This document shows, piece by piece, positions 34,217-42,926 of a stretch of 64,000 nucleotides of DNA (positions are counted from its first letter, which is position 1; the number at the start of each line of letters is the position of its first letter). The position numbers and the translations under genes were made by a program. Under the pieces are notes generated by a model. That model was given only the letters and a program-made list of their open reading frames with translations. It was not told the origin of the DNA and ran no database searches. The stretch is from Rhizobium sp. BT04. GTDB taxonomy: Bacteria; Pseudomonadota; Alphaproteobacteria; Rhizobiales; Rhizobiaceae. The stretch spans positions 4,086,501-4,150,500 of the forward strand of contig NZ_CP125652.1 of assembly GCF_030053135.1 (NCBI RefSeq), given 5' to 3'.

Positions 34217-35200
34217 TCAAAACAAACGATCGACAAATCGCGCGGTCTCCCAGGTCTTGAGGAAATGCGCTTCCCGCGCGATCCAGCCGACGGTCTCGCT
34301 TCCCCATTCCTGGGCCCGGCTTGCATACTCGCCCATCAGCCAGATGTGGCGGACGATCACAAAGCGATGGGCGGCTTCGAAGTCGTCTGGGGTTATCGGC
34401 CGGACGGCTCGATAACCGTCGACGAAGGCGTCCCACATGGCGGTCGAACTTCGGCCGAAGGAGACTTGCGCCCACAGGAAGACCGACAGGTCGTAGGCAA
34501 GGTACCCCGGACCGCCGTCGTCAAAATCGAAAAATACGGCTTCGCCGGCGTCGTTGATGCGCGCATTGAAGCCGTGGCAATCGCCATGGCAATAGGTCCT
34601 GGTCAGATCGCCGAAGGCTTCGATCGCCTTTGCGGTTCGTGCCGCGATGGTTTCGAGATCGCTGCGGACCTCCGCGTCCTCCACAATGCCGCTATCGCGT
34701 ATTCGGGCGAGGGGCCGATGCAGCAGGTGTTCGAGGTCAAGCCGATAACGCGCGCCGTCCGGCGAGAATGTCTCGGCCGCATTGTGCAGCAGAGCAAGAG
34801 TCTTGCCGTTGGCCCGGGCATCGCCGGCATCCGTCGTAGACGGCTGGCGGCCGTCGAGCGCCCGGAAGAGCACGCCCTCGCGCCCGCCTTCCGGCGCATT
34901 TCCCTGAACGAACAGGCTGCCATCACGTGTCGGGACGGGGGCTGCGACCGGAACGCCCGATTGCGAAAGATGCATCAGGAACGCCGTTTCGGTTTTCACG
35001 TCGGCTGGACCGCGTGCGCGGCGGTGGGAAAGCCGGAAGACATAACGCTCGCTGTGGCTGCCAACGACGAGATACACATCATTCAGGCCACGTTGAAGCA
35101 ATCGGCAGGAAAGCGGTCCTGCAAGCGGATAGTGATGATTGATGAACTGTTCGACAGCCTCAACCTGAGGCGTTGAATAGAGCGGATCAAAGTCGAGCAT
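34217..35200 (-). CDS. APH-family phosphotransferase (homoserine kinase type II-like)
   Basis: A 327-residue protein-kinase-fold small-molecule kinase. The N-lobe has RLLQRGLNDVYLVVGSHSER and VFRLSHRRARG; the catalytic loop is TYCHGDCHGFNARI (HGD-x-H-x-x-N) and the metal site VFFDFDDGGPGYLAYDL. It is similar in layout to ThrB/YihE-type kinases rather than to true aminoglycoside kinases; the substrate is unknown. Start: ATG 35200 (MLDFDPLYS). The open frame extends upstream through repeat DNA, which I exclude. Single leftward gene. Confidence 0.82.
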   Translation of the reverse strand: MLDFDPLYSTPQVEAVEQFINHHYPLAGPLSCRLLQRGLNDVYLVVGSHSERYVFRLSHRRARGPADVKTETAFLMHLSQSGVPVAAPVPTRDGSLFVQGNAPEGGREGVLFRALDGRQPSTTDAGDARANGKTLALLHNAAETFSPDGARYRLDLEHLLHRPLARIRDSGIVEDAEVRSDLETIAARTAKAIEAFGDLTRTYCHGDCHGFNARINDAGEAVFFDFDDGGPGYLAYDLSVFLWAQVSFGRSSTAMWDAFVDGYRAVRPITPDDFEAAHRFVIVRHIWLMGEYASRAQEWGSETVGWIAREAHFLKTWETARFVDRLF

Positions 35201-35743
35201 AGGGCTGTCCGTAGGGGCTTTGCGAGAGGGCTGTTTCCGGGGTTGCGGGGCCGTGTTTTTGCAACCATATCGGCGCCGTGCTGACCAGGCCAGCTTTTCA
35301 GCGGCGCGGAGATCGAATTTCCTCATCGAGAGTCTGCATTCGTCTTGGCGCGCGGTTCGCCGATCATGCCCGAATGGGTCGCTGTCCTTGCTCCAGACGT
35401 CACCCCACGCTCCGTCCTCCCAGGGCTTGACCGAGGATCCACTCTCGCCGCCGTCGGCCTGCCAAGGATCATCCGGCGCGGCACGCAGTGGGTCGCTGTC
35501 GTCATCGAAGGCTCGCTGGTTGTCGGTTTCGATCGCGGGAAGGGAGGCGTCCACGGCGTGCCGCACGACGCTGGTAGCGCGGGATTCTCACGCGCACTTT
35601 GCCGGGATCATACCAATCCGTAAGAAATGCAGCCTCGGCCGTTCGACCGCTGCACTTTACCAAAATGTATAGTCCGGGCGAGGTCCCCGTGAGATTTCGA
35701 GCGCAGGCTTGGCGCCGTCATTGTCAAGTCGAGGCCAGCTCTC
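35201..35743. other. intergenic with a dispersed repeat (copy 3)
   Basis: A 540-bp gap between divergent genes. At 35402-35463 it holds a copy of the dispersed repeat (CCCAGGGCTTGACCGAGGAT). The rest has short frames on both strands without coding signs. It must contain the promoters of both the kinase and the glycosyltransferase gene; no clear hexamer pair was found. Confidence 0.5.
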
Positions 35744-36547
35744 ATGAATATGCGCGCCACACCTGCCGCCCTTATGCCGGCGATCCATCCGGTCAGCCTG
35801 CGGGTTAACACTTACCTGATCAATCTCGACCGGGCGCCGTTGCGGCGGTTTCGCATGGAGCGGCTGCTGGCGGACTTCGGCCTTGCCTTCGAACGCGTGG
35901 CGGCGGTCGATGGCGCGGTCATCAGCCTGCCGCATCCGGGTTTTGACGAAGCAGCCTATCTCAGCCGGCACGGCCGCCGGCCGAACCCTTTCGAGATCGG
36001 CTGCTATCTCAGCCACGTCGAATGCGCCAAACGGTTCCTTGCCGGCAATGCCGAGTTCGCGCTCATTCTGGAAGACGATCTCGATTTCGATGACGATCTG
36101 GCCGAGCTGCTCGATGCCGCCCTTGAGCACCAAGAGCGCTGGGACATCCTGCGCCTGTCCACAGTCAGTTCCGGGAAAAAGCACAGGGTGGAGGCGCTGA
36201 CGGCGTCGCGCTCGCTGGCCATCGCGCTCACCCGCGAGAAGGGGTCCGGCGCCTATCTCATCAACCGCCGGGCGGCGGAGTGGATCGCCGGTGCGCTTCT
36301 GCCGATGCGCCTGCCTTATGATCTCGCCTTCGATCTGGAGTTCGATGAGGGGCTGAAGGCCTGCTTCGTCGATCCGGCGCCGGTCAGCCAAAGGGCGGAT
36401 CCCTGCTCGCAGATCCAGGCCGGGCTGTCGGCATACCGGCTCGGCCGCCGCCGGCCGTGGAGTGTCCTGCCCTATCGCACGGCGGCTGAGGTGCGCCGGT
36501 TTGCTCGCCGCTTCCGCCGTCTCGCCGCCTGGAGGGTGAGCGGTTAG
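35744..36547 (+). CDS. glycosyltransferase family 25 protein
   Basis: A 267-residue GT25-type enzyme. VNTYLINLDRAPLRRFRMER is the family-typical opening, NPFEIGCYLSHVECAKRFL follows, and the acidic FALILEDDLDFDDDL is the expected E-D-D metal/nucleotide site; GSGAYLINRRAAEWI and LPYDLAFDLEF complete the pattern. GT25 enzymes add galactose or glucose in lipopolysaccharide or capsule assembly. Sugar and acceptor are unknown. Start: ATG 35744, or ATG 35750. The 3' end runs into a 27-bp tandem repeat. Confidence 0.85.
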   Translation: MNMRATPAALMPAIHPVSLRVNTYLINLDRAPLRRFRMERLLADFGLAFERVAAVDGAVISLPHPGFDEAAYLSRHGRRPNPFEIGCYLSHVECAKRFLAGNAEFALILEDDLDFDDDLAELLDAALEHQERWDILRLSTVSSGKKHRVEALTASRSLAIALTREKGSGAYLINRRAAEWIAGALLPMRLPYDLAFDLEFDEGLKACFVDPAPVSQRADPCSQIQAGLSAYRLGRRRPWSVLPYRTAAEVRRFARRFRRLAAWRVSG

Positions 36548-36624
36548 GGCCGCTCCCCCGGGGTGAGCGGCTAGGACCGCTCCTCTGGGGTGAGCGGTTA
36601 AGACCGTTCACCCGGGATGAGCGG
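36536..36624. repeat. three-and-a-third tandem 27-bp hairpin repeats between convergent genes
   Basis: Units at 36536-36562, 36563-36589 and 36590-36616, plus 8 bp. Each has the form GTGAGCGG-TTAG-G-CCGCTC, i.e. a short stem-loop, with a spacer such as CCCCGGG. Array and stop codons overlap: the glycosyltransferase ends in unit 1 and the histidine kinase ends in unit 3. The array may act as a two-way transcription stop or mRNA 3'-end protector. Confidence 0.75.
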
Positions 36625-37998
36625 AAAGGCGATCGAGATGGTGAGGCCGGGATGATTGTCGGCCATGGTGATCTCAGCCGCATGCAGGTCGGCGATCGCC
36701 TTGACGAGGCTGAGCCCAAGCCCGCTTCCCGGCGTCGTGCGGCTCTTGTCGAGCCGGTAGAGACGCCGGAAGACCCTGTCCCTTTCTCCGGCGGGAATGC
36801 CGGGGCCGGTATCGGCGACCGAGACGATGGCCCGGCCGTTCCGGCAGCGGAGCGAAACCGTGATGCCAGTTCCGGCCGGGCAGTGGTTGATCGCGTTTTC
36901 CACCAGGTTGGCGATCATCTGCGTCAGCAGATCACGGTCGCCCCGAATGAGCGCCGGACAGCGCTCCGCGATCGTCAACGACATCAACGCGTCTTCCGCG
37001 ACATCGACATAGACCTCGGAAATCACCGCAAGCACGGCGTCGAGATCGGTCGCCTGGAAACGCTCCTTGCGGGCGCCGGCCTCGATCTGGGAAATGCGCA
37101 GCAGCGCCTCGAAGGTGGCGTTGATCCGGTCGCTCTCGTGTCTCGCTTCGTCGAGAAGGGCCGACACATCGGCCTGCCGGTCATTTCCGGCCACCGCGGC
37201 ATCGAGCGTCAGCCGCAGCCGGTTGAGAGGTGTTTTCAGATCGTGGGCGATATCGGCGCTCACCTGCCGCATGCTGTCGACCAATGTCTGCAGCCGCTCC
37301 AGCGCTGCGTTGATCTGGATCGCCACCATATCGAGATCGTCGCCGTTGCCGCTGATCGGAATGCGGGCGTCGAGCGCGCCTTGGGCGACGTCGTTCATGG
37401 TCAGCGCCACCCTGTCCAGCCGCGCCTGGGCGCGAACGGCGAGAAAGGCGCCGCCGCCGATCGCGGTCGCGACGACGATCGCCGCCGCCCATTCGAGGCT
37501 CACCTGCACGATCCTCAGCATCTCGTCGACATCGTTGAAGTTTTCGGCGACCACCAGGCTGTAGGGGCCGATCGTCGACACCTGCATCCGGTAGCGTTCA
37601 TGGCCCTTCAGCCCGACATCGCCTGAGGTGACGGTATGGACGCCGTTCGGGATGCGCGGTGCCGCGAAATTGCCGGCGAGTTTCCTGCCGGCCTGGTCGG
37701 TCAGCGAATAAAGCCCGTCGGAGGTGGATTGAAAGCTCGCATAATTGTTCAGCGTGTTGATGAGATCCCCGGTGTCGCCGGGTTCGTAGGTCGAGACGAT
37801 CAGCGAATTCATCTCGGTGAGCGACTGTTCGAGATCGCGGCCGAGGCCGAGGCGCAGCATGTGATAGATGATTGCGCCGCTCAAAATGAAGGTGACGACG
37901 AAGAGCACGCCGAAGGTGACGGCAAGCCGGAACGGCGTGCTCCTGCGCAGGCTGGAGCATGATGCCGAAAAGTGTGCGCGGTTTTCGGGCGACATCAT
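36598..37998 (-). CDS. sensor histidine kinase
   Basis: A 466-residue membrane sensor kinase. Transmembrane helix 1 is FRLAVTFGVLFVVTFILSGA and helix 2 AAAIVVATAIGGGAFLAV, with a periplasmic sensor of about 125 residues between. A HAMP region follows, then the H-box VSADIAHDLKTPLNRLRLTL, the N-box MIANLVENAINHC, and the G-boxes VADTGPGIP and GSGLGLSLVKA. Start: ATG 37998. The first 15 residues (MMSPENRAHFSAS) are encoded by a dispersed palindromic repeat, so an older start may lie nearer RRSTPFRL. Paired with the response regulator gene just upstream. Signal unknown. Confidence 0.92.
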   Translation of the reverse strand: MMSPENRAHFSASCSSLRRSTPFRLAVTFGVLFVVTFILSGAIIYHMLRLGLGRDLEQSLTEMNSLIVSTYEPGDTGDLINTLNNYASFQSTSDGLYSLTDQAGRKLAGNFAAPRIPNGVHTVTSGDVGLKGHERYRMQVSTIGPYSLVVAENFNDVDEMLRIVQVSLEWAAAIVVATAIGGGAFLAVRAQARLDRVALTMNDVAQGALDARIPISGNGDDLDMVAIQINAALERLQTLVDSMRQVSADIAHDLKTPLNRLRLTLDAAVAGNDRQADVSALLDEARHESDRINATFEALLRISQIEAGARKERFQATDLDAVLAVISEVYVDVAEDALMSLTIAERCPALIRGDRDLLTQMIANLVENAINHCPAGTGITVSLRCRNGRAIVSVADTGPGIPAGERDRVFRRLYRLDKSRTTPGSGLGLSLVKAIADLHAAEITMADNHPGLTISIAFPLIPGERS

Positions 37999-38002
37999 GC
38001 TC
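37955..38002. repeat. dispersed palindromic repeat, copy 2, inside a kinase reading frame
   Basis: GAGCATGATG...CATCATGCTC with core CCGAAAAGTGTGCGCGGTTT: the inverted counterpart of the repeat at 3605-3655. Here it overlaps the 5' end of the histidine kinase gene. Confidence 0.8.
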
Positions 38003-38056
38003 TTACTCTTTAAATTGCGAACAGGATTTGAGATTTTCAGGCCGACGGGCCTGAAA

Positions 38057-38740
38057 TCATCCTGTTCGAGGCGCATGCAGGCTGTATCCGGTGTTGCGGA
38101 CCGTGTGCAGAAGCTGGGCCTGGAACGGCTTGTCGACTTTGGCCCTGAGGCGGCTGATATGGGTCTCGACGACGCTGGTCTTCGGATCGAAGTGGAAATC
38201 CCAGACCCGCTCCAGCAGCATCGTCTTGGTGATGACCCGGCCTTCGCCGCGCATCAGCACCTCGAGCAGGGTGAATTCGCGCGGCTGCAGCTCGATCGCC
38301 TGCCCGGCGCGGCGGGCCTCCCGCCGGATCAGATCGAGCTCGAGATCGGCAACCTTCAGCACCGTCTTCTGCTCCTGCACCGGCGGCCGGCGGCCAAGCG
38401 CATTGACCCGCGCCATCAACTCGGAAAAGGCAAAGGGCTTGACGAGATAATCATCGCCGCCCGCCTCCAGCCCCTCGACCCGATCGTCGACGCCGCCGAT
38501 CGATGTCAGGAACAGCGCCGGCGTGCCGACCTTGGCAGCCCTCAGTGAACGCACGATCGCCAACCCATCGAGGCCCGGCAGCATGCGATCGACGACGACG
38601 ACGTCATAGGCCTCGCGCTGCGCCTGAAACAACCCGTCGCGACCGTCGCCAACCACGTCACAGACATGCCCGGCCTCGGAAAAACCCTTGGCGATATAAT
38701 CGGACGTCTTGGTATCGTCCTCGATAAGCAGGATTCGCAT
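38057..38740 (-). CDS. OmpR-family response regulator
   Basis: A 227-residue regulator. The receiver domain has IEDD (residues 6-9), the phospho-acceptor Asp in YDVVVVDRMLPGLDG, FLTSIGG and YLVKPFAFSEL (switch Lys). The C-terminal winged helix has LQPREFTLLEVLMRGEGRVI and VVETHISRLRAKVDK, with IHTVRNTGYSLH-type ending. Start: ATG 38740. It is transcribed first and the histidine kinase follows, separated by a dispersed repeat. A 16-bp inverted repeat upstream is a candidate autoregulation site. Confidence 0.93.
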   Translation of the reverse strand: MRILLIEDDTKTSDYIAKGFSEAGHVCDVVGDGRDGLFQAQREAYDVVVVDRMLPGLDGLAIVRSLRAAKVGTPALFLTSIGGVDDRVEGLEAGGDDYLVKPFAFSELMARVNALGRRPPVQEQKTVLKVADLELDLIRREARRAGQAIELQPREFTLLEVLMRGEGRVITKTMLLERVWDFHFDPKTSVVETHISRLRAKVDKPFQAQLLHTVRNTGYSLHAPRTG

Positions 38741-38804
38741 CAGCCCGATCGTTCCCGGCATGCCTGGTGGGCAAGATCTAGCCGAGAGGACGGCTTGGCT
38801 ACAA

Positions 38805-38820
38805 CTTACGGATTCGTAAG
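38805..38820. promoter_or_regulatory. inverted repeat upstream of the response regulator gene
   Basis: CTTACG-GATT-CGTAAG, a perfect 6-bp inverted repeat with 4-bp spacer, 65 bp upstream of the start codon. The location suits an autoregulatory or operon promoter site. OmpR-type regulators more often use direct repeats, so assignment to this regulator is tentative. Confidence 0.4.
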
Positions 38821-38949
38821 GTGATGGGCGGGGAGTTGGAGCCTGAGCCATTCCGATGCTTGACAGTGTGATCAGCATACAGTTAGCGCTTTTGGCCACG
38901 CACTATCACCATATGGTCGTTTCGCTTTTTCACATTTGAGGGGCCACGC

Positions 38950-39465
38950 ATGGATGTGCAAGCCGAAGTCGACCTTCCAGCTCAGAGACAAAAGCGGGCT
39001 TGGGCACCGGCGGTGTTGCTTTGTATTCTGGCATCGCCAGTCTTCCTCGTTCTGAAAACACTCGCTTTTATGCTTGGCCTGAAGCTGTTCCTGTTTTTAT
39101 TCGGGGCATTCCTCGTCGTCGCTGTCGTGGGGTTTCTTCTTGGCCCGGTGTCGGTGGTTTGGAGTGGGTATATAGCGGTGACCGAGGTCATTTTTGGGCT
39201 TTCGGAAGACCACAAATACTTCTTGTGCTGTTCGTCGAAAGACCGATTTGAAGCAGAAGTTGTTTCATGGGTGCCAGTTTTGATGTTTCCGGCAGGAATA
39301 ACGAGCTGCCTACTTCTAGCTCGGTCTATGTTTTGGAAATCCCTCACGCTCCGACAGATGATATTGGTTGTCGCGGTCTCGACTGTTATCGCGCAAGGTC
39401 TGTTGTGGTACTACGAATGGCAAGAGGTGATTGTGAACTGTTCGGCCGTTCAGTGTAATTTCTGA
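38950..39465 (+). CDS. hypothetical membrane protein (171 aa)
   Basis: A 171-residue protein with about four hydrophobic helices: AVLLCILASPVFLVLKTLAF, FLFLFGAFLVVAVVGFLLGP, VPVLMFPAGITSCLLL and ILVVAVSTVIAQGLLWYYEW. Soluble loops carry Cys residues (YFLCCSSKD; CSAVQC). The start ATG 38950 has TTGAGGGGCCACGC upstream. It is AT-richer than the two-component genes, suggesting later acquisition. Family not recognised. Confidence 0.65.
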   Translation: MDVQAEVDLPAQRQKRAWAPAVLLCILASPVFLVLKTLAFMLGLKLFLFLFGAFLVVAVVGFLLGPVSVVWSGYIAVTEVIFGLSEDHKYFLCCSSKDRFEAEVVSWVPVLMFPAGITSCLLLARSMFWKSLTLRQMILVVAVSTVIAQGLLWYYEWQEVIVNCSAVQCNF

Positions 39466-39606
39466 AATGATTTGCGAATTGATTGAGGTAGACCAACTCA
39501 TGGGCGAGGAGACCATGAGAGGTAACCGCTGTTCTGCTCCCACGATGTCCTCGTCGCCCTAGTTTGCGATCGGTTTTCCATGGACGAGCACGGGGAGTTT
39601 ATGCGC

Positions 39607-40893
39607 TCATCTAGCATCTGCTTGCTGGAGAAGAGCACGCCAGAGCGCAACCAATTCCGAGTCTCCAACATCGTGCGTGGGCTTCCGCCGAACGGCCGTA
39701 TGTACCAGAACCAGATGGGTCGCTACATCGATAAAAATGCGCTGCCCTTCGACACCCTCCATAACAAACGTCCGGCGTGGCGCAGGCATGAGCCAGACCA
39801 GGTAACCATAGCCCCAAGGGTGCGCACCTTGCTCGATGGCGAGGGGAGAGCCAGCCGTCACCGGCTGCGTGGCGTCCACAATCCATTGCTTGGGTACGAT
39901 CTGCTTGCCATTCCAAGCGCCATCATGTGCGAGCATCAGGGCGAAGCGTGCGTAGTCCCTGGCGGTTGCACTGAAGCAGCAATAAGCGATCTCCTGACCA
40001 TTGTGATCTATTACCCAGCTTGCGTCAGATTCAGCCCCCATCGGCTCCCAGATTCGGCGCTGAAGGTACTCGGCCACTGTCATGTGCGTGGCCTGCGTCA
40101 GGACGAGGCCTAGTACTTCGGGATTGATGTTGGCGTAGTGCCAGTGGGTTCCAGGTGGAGCAGCTCTAACGTCGAACTGAGATATAACTTCGCTCGTCGA
40201 GAGAGCGGATCGACTGAAGAGCAATCGGGTAAGCTTTGCATCGTCATCAGAACCGCCGTAGTCCTGTCCAAACTGGATGCCAGAAGTCATCTGCAACAAC
40301 GCCCGAATGGTCGTCTGTCCAAGGACCGTGCCTGTCAGCGCTGGTACATAGGTTTGCGCGAGGTCGTCTATTGAATGTATCGCACCTTCGTCGATCGCGA
40401 TGCCGATCAACATGCCCGTAATCGTCTTCGCCATGGATTGCGAATAAAAGCGGTCGTGATCAGTGCGACCATACTGGTAGTGCTCGAACAGAATAGTGTC
40501 GTCCCGTGCGACGACTAAGCTGGTTGTGGGATTGCGATCGAGATAATCTTGCAGGGTGTGTGTCTGGCCTTGGAACGTATAGGTCAGCTCCACCTCCTGC
40601 GGCGCACGGGCCAGTAGCGAAGGCTTGTCTGCGGTCACACGATGCGTCGGATCAAGCTGATCTGCATGGCTGTAGTTGCCCACCATATTCGATTGCAATT
40701 TGAGCGGTGCTCCAATCGGATAGCCAAGGGCTTCTCCATAGGCAGAAGCGTCTGGGCCTGTTGGAGAAAAAACCGGGCTTGCATCTCGCGAGGATGCTGT
40801 GTCCTCTGACCCAACAACTGATAAAATTGCGACGGCAATCGCAATCGCTCCGATCCGCCGTCGTGCTTTGGGGTGTCCGAGCATGGCTGTCAT
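39607..40893 (-). CDS. beta-lactamase-fold serine hydrolase
   Basis: A 428-residue class-C-type serine hydrolase/esterase. The N-terminal hydrophobic segment GAIAIAVAILSVVG is a signal or anchor. The active-site S-x-x-K is in FYSQSMAKTITGML, the Tyr motif in HWHYANINPEVLGLVLTQ, and the C-terminal box around WGYGYLVWLMP and FVMEGVEGQRIFID. Start: ATG 40893; ATG 40884 and an upstream start are possible. The enzyme is probably periplasmic. Substrate (peptide, ester or lactam) unknown. The gene sits immediately beside an IS110 element. Confidence 0.82.
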   Translation of the reverse strand: MTAMLGHPKARRRIGAIAIAVAILSVVGSEDTASSRDASPVFSPTGPDASAYGEALGYPIGAPLKLQSNMVGNYSHADQLDPTHRVTADKPSLLARAPQEVELTYTFQGQTHTLQDYLDRNPTTSLVVARDDTILFEHYQYGRTDHDRFYSQSMAKTITGMLIGIAIDEGAIHSIDDLAQTYVPALTGTVLGQTTIRALLQMTSGIQFGQDYGGSDDDAKLTRLLFSRSALSTSEVISQFDVRAAPPGTHWHYANINPEVLGLVLTQATHMTVAEYLQRRIWEPMGAESDASWVIDHNGQEIAYCCFSATARDYARFALMLAHDGAWNGKQIVPKQWIVDATQPVTAGSPLAIEQGAHPWGYGYLVWLMPAPRRTFVMEGVEGQRIFIDVATHLVLVHTAVRRKPTHDVGDSELVALWRALLQQADAR

Positions 40894-40993
40894 TATCCGC
40901 TTCGGCGGCTTTGAGTAACGGACCAATGCTGCGAGTCACTCAGGCACATGTCAAGATTATTGAGATTTGCTGACAAGGTGCGAGCGGAACATC

Positions 40994-41667
40994 GCTCTGA
41001 TGTCCGTTGTCAATGCTTTAGGCGCGAGGAACCGACCGCCCAAACGAACGGCTGTTCATGATGATGATCGCGTATGGGTGGAGGCGGAACTCAAGGACGT
41101 CGGTGATTAAGCTCTGATGCGCGGATTGGCTACCGCATTCCCGATAGTGCGTCCGGGGCTGCTCCGATCTTACTGCGGGCGTCGGTCAAATGCCGGCCAC
41201 AAAGCATCTGACGGGTGTTCCCCTGCCGTTGTTCCGCCCCCGCCCATGCGCGAGGTGCAAGTTCGATGTGGCGATCTATGATCTGATCGCCTGCGCCTCC
41301 CTTGCAACAGCCCACATGAAGCCGGTCAGCTCTGATGTCCGTTGTCAATGCTTTAGGCGCGAGGAACCGACCGCCCAAACGAACGGCTGTTCATGATGAT
41401 GATCGCGTATGGGTGGAGGCGGAACTCAAGGACGTCGGTGATTAAGCTCTGATGCGCGGATTGGCTACCGCATTCCCGATAGTGCGTCCGGGGCTGCTCC
41501 GATCTTACTGCGGGCGTCGGTCAAATGCCGGCCACAAAGCATCTGACGGGTGTTCCCCTGCCGTTGTTCCGCCCCCGCCCATGCGCGAGGTGCAAGTTCG
41601 ATGTGGCGATCTATGATCTGATCGCCTGCGCCTCCCTTGCAACAGCCCACATGAAGCCGGTCAGCTC
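40994..41667. repeat. 335-bp tandem duplication of the IS110 3' end
   Basis: Copy 1 is 40994-41332 and copy 2 41329-41667. They look identical throughout, sharing GCTC at the junction. Each starts GCTCTGATGTCCGTTGTCAA and ends CATGAAGCCGGTCAGCTC. Copy 2 contains the true 3' end of the transposase; copy 1 holds an orphaned duplicate of it. Identity suggests a recent event. Confidence 0.9.
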
Positions 41668-42726
41668 ACGGGCAATGGCGGTACAAACCACCGTCGTTCG
41701 CTTTCCGCGTCCGGTCAACATTCGATAACGAGCCGTCAACCGGCTCTGAGCCTTCCATGCTATCTCCCGCACTTTCGGCGGCGCTTGCTCCAGACGGTAC
41801 AGCTTCCTCGCGCCGACCTTCGGCGGATGGCGATAAGTCCAGGCGCTCTCGACCAACATGTGCCGAACCCGGCCGTTGCCAGCCTTGGTAATCGCACCTC
41901 GTCGAACCGTTTCACCCGTTGATCGCTCGCCAGGTACCAGGCCGAGATAGCCCATCAGTTGGCGCGGGCTTTCAAATCGGCTCACGTCGCCGACCTCCGT
42001 GGCAAAGGTGACGGCCACGATCAGATCGACCCCTCTTAGCGTCTGTAGAGATCGGACGACCGGCGCAAGAGACCAGTTCGGTACGAATTCCTCGATGACC
42101 TTCTCCAGTCGTTCGACGCGCTCCTTCGAGACGCGCACCGCCTCGACCATTTCCTGCAAAGCGATCTGATGCGCGGGGTGATCGAACTGTTGCTCCTGCA
42201 GCCAGCACAGATATCGCATCGTCCAGCCCTTCCTGCGTGGATAGATGCGACCATGCTTGAGCATGAAGGCGCTGATCTGTTGTCGGTGAACCCGCAGCGT
42301 CTCGACTGCAGCAGCCCGGGCGCGAACGAGGTCTCGCATCGCCTCATGACCCTCATCGGGAACCCACACCGCTGTGAGCTCGCCGGCCCTCAATAGCCGG
42401 GCGAGCGCGAGTGCATCTCGACGGTTTGTCTTCACCCTGTCGCCTGGCTTCCTTGGAATCAATGATGGGGCGACAACCATGCATTCATGGCCAAGGGATT
42501 GGATCAGCCGATGCAGGCCGTAACCGGTTGGGCCAGCTTCGTAGCAGAAATGTACAAGATCAAACTTCGCGGCTATTCGCTGGATAATGCGGCGCATGCT
42601 GGCATAGGATGCATCAACCTCGCCGAAATAGCGGACCTCTCCTTCCCGGCCAGATTCGGCAACAGCAATCGCATTCTTCAGCTTAGCGACATCGATTCCG
42701 ACAAAAGCTTCTCTATAATCTGCCAC
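41611..42726 (-). CDS. IS110-family transposase
   Basis: A 371-residue DEDD-type recombinase. The N-terminal RuvC-like part has AFVGIDVAKLKNAIAV (first Asp), HFCYEAGPTGYGLHRLI (Glu) and DRVKTNRRDALALARLLRAG (the two Asp). The C-terminal transposase_20 domain has LQTLRGVDLIVAVTFATEVG, FESPRQLMGYLGLVPGERST and ITKAGNGRVRHMLVESAWTY, with its Ser nucleophile region. Start: GTG 42726, supported by AGGAGGACGAGCC; the frame is open further upstream. These enzymes act with an RNA encoded in the element's non-coding end. The gene looks intact. Confidence 0.93.
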   Translation of the reverse strand: MADYREAFVGIDVAKLKNAIAVAESGREGEVRYFGEVDASYASMRRIIQRIAAKFDLVHFCYEAGPTGYGLHRLIQSLGHECMVVAPSLIPRKPGDRVKTNRRDALALARLLRAGELTAVWVPDEGHEAMRDLVRARAAAVETLRVHRQQISAFMLKHGRIYPRRKGWTMRYLCWLQEQQFDHPAHQIALQEMVEAVRVSKERVERLEKVIEEFVPNWSLAPVVRSLQTLRGVDLIVAVTFATEVGDVSRFESPRQLMGYLGLVPGERSTGETVRRGAITKAGNGRVRHMLVESAWTYRHPPKVGARKLYRLEQAPPKVREIAWKAQSRLTARYRMLTGRGKRTTVVCTAIARELTGFMWAVAREAQAIRS

Positions 42727-42926
42727 GGCTCGTCCTCCTGTGATGAGGATCGGCTCGGCCTGTCCGAGCAACCCTCGGAAAACCAGTGTAGGGCGAGCCA
42801 CCTCAGGCGCGAAGACGGACATACGGCCTTACCATGAGAGCGAGAACCTCCTCCTCGTGCGTCTGCCATCCGTCTTGGCGTGCGAAATTTCCGCGCTACC
42901 TCTGCATGCGGCAATGGAGGAAGACG

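Larger units (their letters stand above)
40994..42840 (-). mobile_element. IS110-family insertion sequence with duplicated end
   Basis: One transposase gene (41611-42726) with non-coding flanks and no visible terminal inverted repeats, as usual for IS110. The downstream side carries a 335-bp unit present twice in tandem, including the last about 57 bp of the transposase gene. The outer borders are estimated: the left by the end of the duplicated unit, the right only by the change of sequence before the cupin gene. Confidence 0.6.

Noticed and set aside
36536..36624. CRISPR-like array
   Set aside because: The units are contiguous hairpins without spacers and overlap coding ends.
41130..41650. 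Two nearly identical small ORFs (82 and 61 codons)
   Set aside because: They arise only because the 335-bp IS end is duplicated; no coding signs.
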